A stretch of DNA of 7,640 nt from Clostridiales bacterium. Its GTDB lineage: Bacteria > Bacillota > Clostridia > Lachnospirales > CAG-274. Below are positions 1 to 5,921 of the stretch, piece after piece. Within the stretch, counting starts at the first letter, position 1; each line of letters opens with the position of its first letter. Made by a program: the position numbers and the translations under genes. The stretch lies in assembly GCA_021202835.1 (NCBI GenBank), contig JAJQCI010000331.1, positions 1 to 7,640 of the forward strand, given 5' to 3'. Under the pieces are notes generated by a model. The model was not told where the DNA came from. It saw nothing but the letters and a program-made list of their open reading frames with translations, and searched no databases.

Positions 1-470
1 GTAAATTCCAAAGCTGCGCTGTATTTATCGGCTGCGGAAACAACATAAGACTCCTTATAATGGGGAATACCGCTGCTTAAAGGGAACATATGGTTTATAA
101 TAGCGTCTTTTTCGATTTCGTTAAGGTCGGTAAGCTCCTCCGCATTTCTTAAAGCCTCCTTGGGATGGCGGAAAACATGGCTTTCGGAGGTCTTATCAGT
201 GCGCCAGTCATAGAAAAACAAATCGTGAAGTATGCCTGCCCTTGCCGCCGAACGGTAGTCACAGTGAAGAAATTTTGAAATTATGAAGCTGTAATAAGAC
301 ACATTTAAAGAATGCTGAAGACGTGAAGTGCCTATATGCTGTTCAAAATTATCAAGACCCTTTACTTCGCCGTTTTCAAGCAGATCCCCCACACATTCCA
401 AATAAAGGGCTGCGTTGGGATTCTCCGACTTATAGATATTTACCTTTGAACCTATAGCTTTTTTTAACAT
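1..470 (-). CDS. HD-domain phosphohydrolase-like protein (3' end outside window)
   Basis: I translated this gene by hand from the ATG at 470-468; 156 codons are visible and the frame is still open at the window edge, so the C-terminus is missing. The metal-binding pattern of the HD superfamily is visible: H53 (in LQHSLNVS), H82-D83 (in GILHDLFFYDW), a further H127 (in IINHMFP) and D148 (in SAADKYSA). HD proteins of this size are usually soluble metal-dependent phosphohydrolases acting on nucleotides or other phosphate esters; the substrate cannot be told from sequence. The start is supported by AGAGG about 10 bases upstream. The gene has its own near-consensus promoter (560-532), so it is probably separate from the operon that ends at 637. 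A palindrome at 504-517, just downstream of the predicted transcription start, suggests repressor control. The family call is fairly secure; the function is not. Confidence 0.85.
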   Translation of the reverse strand, partial: MLKKAIGSKVNIYKSENPNAALYLECVGDLLENGEVKGLDNFEQHIGTSRLQHSLNVSYYSFIISKFLHCDYRSAARAGILHDLFFYDWRTDKTSESHVFRHPKEALRNAEELTDLNEIEKDAIINHMFPLSSGIPHYKESYVVSAADKYSAALEF

Positions 471-489
471 TAATCAGATACCTCTTTCT

Positions 490-500
490 GCACAAAGTGC
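490..500 (-). repeat. Small leader hairpin beside the HD-gene ribosome binding site
   Basis: GCACAAAGTGC is a perfect 4-bp inverted repeat with a 3-base loop (GCAC-AAA-GTGC). In the predicted mRNA leader it lies immediately upstream of the AGAAAGAGG ribosome binding site (489-481). It is short and may be chance, but a stem here could influence ribosome access. Confidence 0.25.
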
Positions 501-503
501 AAG

Positions 504-517
504 TTAGCGTTCACTAA
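504..517. promoter_or_regulatory. Candidate repressor operator (imperfect palindrome)
   Basis: TTAGCGTTCACTAA is an imperfect dyad: TTAG and CTAA are perfectly matched at the ends, and most of the inside is symmetric (TTAGNGNNCNCTAA). It begins roughly 8 bases downstream of the predicted transcription start of the HD gene, where a bound repressor would block transcription. The form resembles operators of TetR/AcrR-type repressors, which is a resemblance only; no such regulator is encoded in the window. Confidence 0.4.
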
Positions 518-531
518 TTACCGTCTCTTTC

Positions 532-560
532 ATTATAATACCCCCTTACGTTTTTGTAAA
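532..560 (-). promoter_or_regulatory. Sigma-A type promoter for the HD-domain gene
   Basis: Read on the minus strand, TTTACA (560-555) and TATAAT (537-532) are separated by exactly 17 bases. The -10 is a perfect consensus and the -35 differs from TTGACA at two positions. Transcription would start near 525, giving a leader of about 55 bases before the ATG at 470. The -35 sits inside an inverted repeat (541-564). Confidence 0.75.
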
Positions 561-564
561 GGGG
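541..564. repeat. Inverted repeat overlapping the -35 of the HD-gene promoter
   Basis: CCCCTTAC (542-549) pairs with GTAAAGGGG (556-564) with one bulged A around a T-rich loop. On the plus strand it is followed by TTTTG and so weakly resembles a terminator, but no plus-strand gene precedes it. On the minus strand no U-run follows. It may be a regulator site, since it covers the -35 and most of the spacer, or a weak transcription barrier between the two transcription units. Confidence 0.35.
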
Positions 565-599
565 TTTTGAGAAATTTAATATTTTTTTAATAACAATTC

Positions 600-613
600 A
601 GCCGTGCCCGGCT
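600..613 (-). terminator. Weak candidate terminator hairpin after the operon
   Basis: AGCCG-TGCC-CGGCT forms a 5-bp GC-rich stem 23 bases beyond the stop codon of the membrane-protein gene. On the minus strand it is followed by GAATTGTTATTAAA, which is not a proper U-run, so efficient intrinsic termination is doubtful. No better terminator was found between 636 and the HD-gene promoter, so readthrough into the HD gene is possible. Confidence 0.25.
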
Positions 614-636
614 TATTTAAAATTACAGTGTCATTG

Positions 637-960
637 TCAGACGCTCATAAAAAGCCAAAACATGTGATTTGAAAATATGTCTGTGCCTATACATATTATA
701 AGGCTTAAAACCGCCGTTTCTATATGTAAAAGTGAGAGGGTTATGCGGCGTTTTATAAAAGCATAGAGATAAAACAAAGCCAGGGCTATTGTGTCGAAAA
801 TGTATATTTTGTAAACCGTAAGTGCAATAAATATCATAAAGCCGGCAACAAACAAGCCCTTTAAATTAACAAAGTGATACAACAAAACGGGAATCAGGGA
901 TATAACCGGCAGCATATTGAGAAACAGGAGAAAGTATAATATTATTTTGTATTTTTTCAT
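637..960 (-). CDS. Small multi-spanning membrane protein of unknown function
   Basis: The gene encodes 107 residues starting at the ATG at 960-958. That start is preferred over a longer TTG start at 984 because GAGG (972-969) lies 8 bases upstream of the ATG, while the longer reading would begin inside the preceding gene. The protein is very hydrophobic, with likely membrane segments at about residues 6-30, 35-55, 57-69 and 80-106. Basic clusters lie at the N-terminus (MKKYK) and at KRR (70-72), which by the positive-inside tendency may be cytoplasmic. I recognise no family motif. It is the last gene of the operon, 13 bases after the second oxidoreductase, so it may act with the glycosyltransferase and oxidoreductases at the membrane, for example as a helper in glycoconjugate handling. 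That is inferred from position only. Confidence 0.7.
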   Translation of the reverse strand: MKKYKIILYFLLFLNMLPVISLIPVLLYHFVNLKGLFVAGFMIFIALTVYKIYIFDTIALALFYLYAFIKRRITLSLLHIETAVLSLIICIGTDIFSNHMFWLFMSV

Positions 961-973
961 TTTAAAATCCTCA

Positions 974-2016
974 TTATTCCTCAAATATAAGCTTTGGGTT
1001 TCCGCAAACCTCTTTTCCCGTCTCCAGGGCTTCTTTCATTTTTATTGAGTAAAAGCTGTCGATAAGGGCCGCTTTAAGGTTTCCGCCGTCCGAACCGCCC
1101 TTTGTATATTCGGCCATATTTACCATAACTTGGGCTATGGCTTTTTCATCATCAGCAAGCAGTGCTCCGAAAGGGCTTTCATACAGAATCTCATCACCGA
1201 AGGAAATCTTTGAGTTGTTTTCGCCGAAAACAAGCTCTTTTCTTCGGGAAATAAAGTCTTTATCGATATAGCTTACCGTGTTGTTTGAAATTTCCCCCTT
1301 GGGTCCCTGAATGTTTATGTAGTTTGACCTTATTTCAGATCTGTACTGAACGGAACAGAAGTCATAGAAGCCTGCCTTTCCGTCGGCATATTCTACAGTC
1401 AGCCTTACTCTTTCCTTAACAGCCTGTCTGCCGTCGAAAAATTTGTTATATCTGTCGGCGGTTTCCGTTACACTGAATTTGTAGGCCCTGCCGTATATTT
1501 TAAAGGGCTCCTCTGTTTTGCCCAAAATCCGCCTTATCAGACTTGCGGCGTGGTAGTCGTGAACAGCGCTTAATGTTATGTTATAGGGCGCTCCCAAAAT
1601 TCCTTTATCCGCCAGCCTTATAACAGAGCTGAAATAGGGAAAGTACATATACTGTTCGGCGCACATAAGCTTAAGCCCCTGCTTTTGAAGCCGGGCGGCC
1701 GCCTTAAGGTCGGCAAGGTTAAGCCCTGCAGGTGTTTCACAGAGAACGGGCAGCCCTCTTTCAAGCCACTGCCTGCTTATCGCCGCAATATCCCCCTTGT
1801 TTACGGCCACAACGGCAAAATCCGCCCCGAATTTTAAACATTCTTCTATTGACGTTGTTGTGTGTATGCCGTTTTCGGAGGCCATTTTTTCGCCTTTTCC
1901 TCTGTTCGGCAATACATTGCGCAAAGCTCGAACATATTCGGCAGGGTCTTTGCGATTCTTACATAAAACAGCGATCTCCAGCCCGAACCGACGATTATAA
2001 ATTTTATTTTATCCAT
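974..2016 (-). CDS. Gfo/Idh/MocA-family oxidoreductase-like protein, interrupted by a one-base frameshift
   Basis: The N-terminal part reads from the ATG at 2016-2014, has AGAGG 6 bases upstream, and overlaps the end of the previous gene by 8 bases. It starts MDKIKFIIVGSGWRS, a Rossmann nucleotide-binding start, and continues in frame to codon 44. At the A6 run (1890-1885) the frame is lost: the zero frame reads 14 more residues and stops at 1846, while the rest of the family fold continues in the -1 frame from ATGGCC (1885) to the stop at 974. Joined, the product is 347 residues, normal for the family. Several key residues are unusual. The dinucleotide motif is GSGWRS rather than GxGxxG, the usual EKP is CETP (E94-T95-P96) so the conserved lysine is missing, and HDYHAASLIR (153-162) stands where a GG..H..D segment is expected. 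The protein may therefore be a divergent oxidoreductase or a non-catalytic partner of the adjacent paralogue. Without frame correction it is broken; re-initiation at the ATG at 1885 would yield 303 residues lacking the first Rossmann strands. Confidence 0.8.
1885..1890 (-). other. A6 run at the frame break in the second oxidoreductase
   Basis: In the sense strand the codons are GCG AAA AAA TGG, and the downstream frame resumes as ATG GCC. One extra A, or a -1 slip on the second AAA, restores a continuous Gfo/Idh/MocA-type protein. As a ribosomal slippery site it is imperfect because the heptamer is G_AAA_AAA, with a mismatch for the P-site tRNA after tandem slippage. Sequencing error or a real deletion is at least as likely. 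Confidence 0.65.
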
Positions 2017-3142
2017 TTTTCGCCTCTTTTTCCTCAAGCTCCTTAAACATAGCCTTCTGATATTCGCTTCCGAATTCTCCGGTCAGGGGCAGAGGAATTT
2101 CTTTTTTCTCACGGCTCGAAACATAAGCCCCCACGGTAAGGTTAAGGGCGTTTATACCGTCTTTTCCTCCGGCAATTAAGGGCTTGTTATAAAGAACGGC
2201 GTCTCTGAAATTCTCAAGCATTTCTCTGTATGTGCCCTTATAGTCGCCGCAGTCTATTTCACGAATTTTCGTTTCAGCCCCTTCACGGCTGTTTCCTTTC
2301 CAAGTCCTGCCGTATTCCTCGCTGTCGGGATAGGCTTCAACAGTCAGAACACTGCCCCTCATTGTGATTTTGCCCTTGGTTCCTATGACGCTTAATTCTT
2401 CCTTACAGGGGAGCTCGCCGGTTGTGAGAATGAAGGTTCCCGTTGTTCCGTCATCATAATTCATAATAAGGGTGGCTTCGTCCTCAACAGAAAAATCATT
2501 GTACTTTCCGTATTTTACGTCGGCATAAATGCTTTTTGGCATTCCGAAAAGATAAAGCCACAAATCCAAAATATGCTGGCCCTGATTTATAAGGGCACCG
2601 CCCCCTTCGCCGCTCCATGTGCTCCGCCAGGAGGCCGAAGCGTGATAGGCGGCTGTTCTGTAATAAAGGCTGTTTTCCAGAATTATCCTGCGGATTTTGC
2701 CTATTTCGCCCTTTTTAAGAAGCTCTTTAAATATCTTTACAGCCGGAAGAGTTCTCCACTGGAACATTATGCCGTATTTCTTACCCGATTTTTCGGCGCA
2801 CCTAAGCATCTCCTCCGCATCGGATATATCCGCCGCCGCAGGCTTTTCACATAAAACGTTCTTCCCTGCCCTAAAGGCTCTCAGGGCTATATCTCTGTGG
2901 GATTTGTGGGGCGTTGAAATAATTACGCTGTTACAAACACCGGCGGCCGTAAGCTCTTCGTCGCTTTTGAATATTTTAACGCCGCCGCTTAAATTTTCCC
3001 TTGCCCACTCTGCGGTTTTTTCGCTTCTTGCCACAACCGCCGCAAACTCAAGGCCCTCTATTCCCTTATCAAGCATTTCGGCATATTTCTTTCCCATTGC
3101 CCCTATGCCTATAAGGCCGATTTTTACTGTATTTTCCTCCAT
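2009..3142 (-). CDS. Gfo/Idh/MocA-family NAD(P)-dependent oxidoreductase
   Basis: This is a complete gene of 377 residues. The Rossmann nucleotide-binding motif GIGAMG is at residues 12-17, the family's EKP motif at 99-101 (VLCEKPAA) with the conserved K100, and the C-terminal domain carries QGQHILDLW with H190 and D193, matching the usual catalytic H..D pattern. Members oxidise or reduce hydroxyl/keto groups on sugars, inositols, nucleotide sugars and related compounds using NAD(P); the substrate here is not identifiable. The start at 3142 is well fixed by AAAGGAGG (3158-3151) 8 bases upstream, which overlaps the stop codon of the glycosyltransferase gene 15 bases away. It overlaps the following paralogue by 8 bases, implying coupled translation. 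With the glycosyltransferase upstream, a role in making or modifying a sugar for a glycan is plausible but inferred. Confidence 0.92.
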   Translation of the reverse strand: MEENTVKIGLIGIGAMGKKYAEMLDKGIEGLEFAAVVARSEKTAEWARENLSGGVKIFKSDEELTAAGVCNSVIISTPHKSHRDIALRAFRAGKNVLCEKPAAADISDAEEMLRCAEKSGKKYGIMFQWRTLPAVKIFKELLKKGEIGKIRRIILENSLYYRTAAYHASASWRSTWSGEGGGALINQGQHILDLWLYLFGMPKSIYADVKYGKYNDFSVEDEATLIMNYDDGTTGTFILTTGELPCKEELSVIGTKGKITMRGSVLTVEAYPDSEEYGRTWKGNSREGAETKIREIDCGDYKGTYREMLENFRDAVLYNKPLIAGGKDGINALNLTVGAYVSSREKKEIPLPLTGEFGSEYQKAMFKELEEKEAKNG

Positions 3143-3157
3143 AACATTACCCTCCTT

Positions 3158-4948
3158 TTACAGCTTTACAAGCCGCCTTGCCCCTTTATCCGTCAAGGGA
3201 GTAAAAAGCAGCTCCCGGGAAAGGCTTAAATTTATATTGTAGCAGGGGTCGTTTAAAAGAAGCTCGTCTCCCCATTTTTTCTTAAGCCTTATAATTTCAC
3301 TGTTAAATCTTTTTACCTTTTCGGGAGAGTCTTCAAGACCTCTTGTCAGAGATTCGTGGTGATAAAGAAGAATCTGACCCAAACAGAGGTTGTGAGCTCC
3401 TGCCGCTTTGACCTTGAGACACAGATCGACGTCATTAAAAGCAACGGCAAGCTTTTCGTCAAAGCCGCCGACCTTCTCGAAAAGAGACTTTTTGACTCCC
3501 AAACAGGCGGCCGTTACTGCGCTGTAATTATAATTAAGGGCATATCTGCCGAAGCTGCCCCTTTCGTTTTTGTGAACACCCATACCGCAGTTTGCCGCAA
3601 GCCCCTCGGCCCCCAAAATTATGCCGCAGTGCTGAATCGTGTCATTGGGATAAAGAAGCTTAGCCCCCACACAGCCGGCGTCCTTTGCGCCGCAGGCTCC
3701 TGCTATGGCGCCCAGCCAGTTGGGAGATATGACCTCTGTGTCGTTGTTTAAAAACAGAAGTATGTTTCCCCTTGCGGCCGAGGCGGCGATATTGTTTATT
3801 CTTGAAAAATTAAAGGGCATGCTTATGTTAAGAACCCTGAAATTATCATGTTTTTTATATTTCTCGAAAAGCTTCAGCGTGTCCGGGCTTTCGCTTCCGT
3901 TGTCGGCTATTATAATCTCAAAATTTTTGAAATCCGTTTTTTCATATATTGATTTAAGGCAGTTTTCGGTAATTTCGGCCTTGTCTCTTACGGGAATTAT
4001 TACGGAAACAAAATCATCATCGCCGGGCAGAAATTCAACATTGTAAAAGCTTGAGTTTTTAACGTGCTTAACCTCCACCATTAAGCCCCGCCTTTTTATT
4101 GTGTCTTCTATTGCCAGCCCTGCCGCATTATATGAGTTTTTTTGGCCTACATCTCCTGCGGTTGAGGTTTTTAAAAGCCGCCAGTGATATAAAACCTTGG
4201 GTATATGATAAATATTGTTTGAAATGTCGGCCACTCTCAGGGCAAGGTCATAATCCTGACTTCCGTCATATTCGCTTCTGAAGCCGCCTAGGCTTTTTAT
4301 AAGCTCCAGCCTGTATATTCCCAAATGGGATATATAATTAAGTGACAGAAGAGTGTGGGGCGAAAAATCCGGCTTAAAAAAGGGCTCAAAACGCCTGTTT
4401 TTTTCGTCGGTTTTGTCTTCGTCGGAATAAATAAGGTCGGCGTCGGGATGTTTGTTTATAACAAGTGCCGCTTCGTATAAGGCATTTGGGGCCAGCTCGT
4501 CGTCGTTATCCAAAAATGCGGCGAATTCCCCTGATGCAATGGCAAGGGCGGAGTTTGTGGCCTTTGAAATATTGCCGTTTTCCTCTCTGAAAACAACCTT
4601 CATCCGCCTGTCGCTTAAGCCTTCCAAAAATTGTCTTACCCTTGGGTCTGTTGAGCGGTCGTCGGCTATACAAAGCTCCCAGTTTTCATAGCTTTGTTTC
4701 AAAACGGAGTCAACAGCCCTCTTAAGCCACTTAATGTCGGGATTGTAAACGGGCATACAGACGGAAATAAGTGGCTCTCTCCTAAGCTCGGTTTTGGGGG
4801 AGACTTCCTCACAGTTTTTTATCCAAAGTCTGTATTTAAAGGGAAGCTTTTCGGAAATGTAAATCCTCGTTCGTCTTACCGTCTCCTTAAAGCCGTTGTT
4901 TTTTAAATATGTTTTTCCTCGTTTTATGCCGTAAAACAAATTTTTCAT
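3158..4948 (-). CDS. Two-domain family 2 glycosyltransferase
   Basis: The protein has 596 residues and no signal peptide. After a basic N-terminal extension of about 57 residues come two GT-A folds of family GT2. Domain 1 begins ISVCMPVYN (61-69), has LDNDDE (146-151) as its DxD-type metal/nucleotide-sugar site, and a DYD acidic motif at 232-234. Domain 2 begins SVIIPVRDK (315-323), has LNNDTE (400-405) as the counterpart, FNDVDLCLKV (504-513) as its acidic motif, and HHESLTRG (530-537), a motif seen at this position in GT2 enzymes of polysaccharide clusters. Such tandem GT2 proteins build O-antigen, rhamnan, glycan or S-layer-type chains at the cytoplasmic face; acceptor and donor sugars cannot be inferred here. 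The start follows AGAGGG (4960-4955) by 6 bases and lies 2 bases after the WYL gene stop. The reading frame is intact throughout, including across an A7 run at 4143-4137. Confidence 0.92.
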   Translation of the reverse strand: MKNLFYGIKRGKTYLKNNGFKETVRRTRIYISEKLPFKYRLWIKNCEEVSPKTELRREPLISVCMPVYNPDIKWLKRAVDSVLKQSYENWELCIADDRSTDPRVRQFLEGLSDRRMKVVFREENGNISKATNSALAIASGEFAAFLDNDDELAPNALYEAALVINKHPDADLIYSDEDKTDEKNRRFEPFFKPDFSPHTLLSLNYISHLGIYRLELIKSLGGFRSEYDGSQDYDLALRVADISNNIYHIPKVLYHWRLLKTSTAGDVGQKNSYNAAGLAIEDTIKRRGLMVEVKHVKNSSFYNVEFLPGDDDFVSVIIPVRDKAEITENCLKSIYEKTDFKNFEIIIADNGSESPDTLKLFEKYKKHDNFRVLNISMPFNFSRINNIAASAARGNILLFLNNDTEVISPNWLGAIAGACGAKDAGCVGAKLLYPNDTIQHCGIILGAEGLAANCGMGVHKNERGSFGRYALNYNYSAVTAACLGVKKSLFEKVGGFDEKLAVAFNDVDLCLKVKAAGAHNLCLGQILLYHHESLTRGLEDSPEKVKRFNSEIIRLKKKWGDELLLNDPCYNINLSLSRELLFTPLTDKGARRLVKL

Positions 4949-4950
4949 AT

Positions 4951-5921
4951 TCAGCCCTCTTTAAACCTCCCGGCCCATTCGGCCACCTTGTTTTTCATCA
5001 TATTTACAAGGGTTAAATTTCCTATAACCTCAATATCACGCCCCATACTGAAAATCCAGCCCAAAAGGGTGTTTGAAAGATATTCGTCTACTGAAACCCT
5101 CATTCTGCCGTCGGGTAAGTGATAAACCTTGATGTCGCTTCCGTAGCGGTCGTAGATTACCTTTTCTATTTTCTTTGTAAAGACATAAACCGCCGTTCCC
5201 TTTTCGCCGAATGACATATCCTTGCTGAATTTTATCATATCCGAAAGCTCCTGTCTGTTTTCACAGGGAACAGACTTTTCACAGGTCAGCTCTATGTTTT
5301 CTATTCTGTCTATTCTGAAACGGCTTATGGCCGTATCATGCTCGTCACACCTTCCCAAAATATAAATGCCGTCACGGCTTGTGTGAAGCTTATAGGGGGA
5401 GATTGTTCTGAGCTTTATGCCCTCATGGCCGTTATAGGCAGTGAGAATCTTTTTGTTTTCGGCTATAGCCCTGTTTATAACCTCAAGACACCATGATACA
5501 CTGCCGTTTTTGGTGTTTCCGCCATCTTTAACCGAAACAGCCGGCAGAATTTTTTCAAGCTGGTGTTCGCTTAAAAAAGAGTAAAGCTTAGACTTAATAT
5601 TTTTAACGTCGTTTTTGCTGAAGGACTTCACTGTTCCCAAAGCAGACGCAAGCATCTCCACCTCGGTATATTCCAGCGGCCTGTCTATAAGCCTGTAGTA
5701 TTTTTTTGTTCCTTCATTATAAGACTGAATTTCAATATAGGGAGTGTCTTCAAAGGATTCATTCAGTGAATTTATAATCGAAGAAATACTCCTTTCGTTA
5801 AGGGTTATACCTTTTTTTGCTAAAAATTCTATAATATCCTTGTTTGTGACACCGTTTTCATCGTCTGTATATTTATAAAGATATTGTAAAACATATAAAA
5901 CCGTATCTTTTTTTGAGCCAT
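4951..5921 (-). CDS. WYL-domain transcriptional regulator with a one-base frame break at codons 3-5
   Basis: The clear part runs in one frame from about 5907 to the stop at 4951, but that frame has no ATG, GTG or TTG start before the internal GTG at 5661. The only good start is the ATG at 5921-5919, directly after the tsaD stop, with AAAGGAG 7 bases upstream. It reads MAQKK and then needs a -1 shift at the A7 run (5914-5908) to continue DTVLYVLQYLYKY. The joined protein is 323 residues, typical of WYL regulators. It has an N-terminal winged-helix DNA-binding region (about 6-80, with TNKDIIEFLAKKGI and NERSISSIINSL as likely HTH helices). The WYL domain spans about 145-214 (ISPYKLHTSRDGIYILGRC, then SRFRIDRI at 200-207), and a WCX-like C-terminal domain covers about 240-320. 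The W of the WYL triplet is I here (IYI). Starting at GTG 5661 would leave 236 residues with no DNA-binding domain. WYL domains bind small ligands or nucleic acid; this one could regulate the operon it lies in. Confidence 0.8.
5908..5914 (-). other. A_AAA_AAG -1 slippery heptamer at the start of the WYL gene
   Basis: Reading from the ATG at 5921 the codons are ATG GCT CAA AAA AAG ATA. The last A of CAA plus AAA AAG forms A_AAA_AAG in exactly the phase used by the dnaX -1 frameshift site. The A7 run is 5914-5908 and the heptamer's final G is at 5907. After a -1 slip the next codons are GAT ACG GTT, which is the open WYL frame; without it translation ends at a TAG (5831-5829) after 30 codons. 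The gene's own AGGAG ends 14 bases before the heptamer, a distance like that of stimulatory Shine-Dalgarno elements. A missing A from sequencing error would give the same picture. Confidence 0.55.

Noticed and set aside
541..564. Plus-strand intrinsic terminator reading of the GC-rich inverted repeat
   Set aside because: No plus-strand gene precedes it, and the stem is interrupted and the U-run short; kept only as an inverted repeat near the promoter.
961..984. TTG start at 984 for the small membrane protein
   Set aside because: It lies inside the preceding gene, while the ATG at 960 has GAGG at proper spacing and gives a typical membrane-protein N-terminus.
2017..2037. TTG start at 2037 for the second oxidoreductase
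   Set aside because: It would add a lysine/arginine-rich stub (MRKKRRK) before the normal Rossmann start; the ATG at 2016 has its own ribosome binding site.
2697..3242. Long open plus-strand frame (181 codons) opposite the intact oxidoreductase and the end of the glycosyltransferase gene
   Set aside because: It is antisense to well-supported genes, has no convincing ribosome binding site or motif, and its length reflects codon bias of the genes on the other strand.
4137..4143. A7 run with an A_AAA_AAC heptamer in the glycosyltransferase gene
   Set aside because: The main frame continues correctly through it and both GT domains are intact, so there is no reason to propose frameshifting here.
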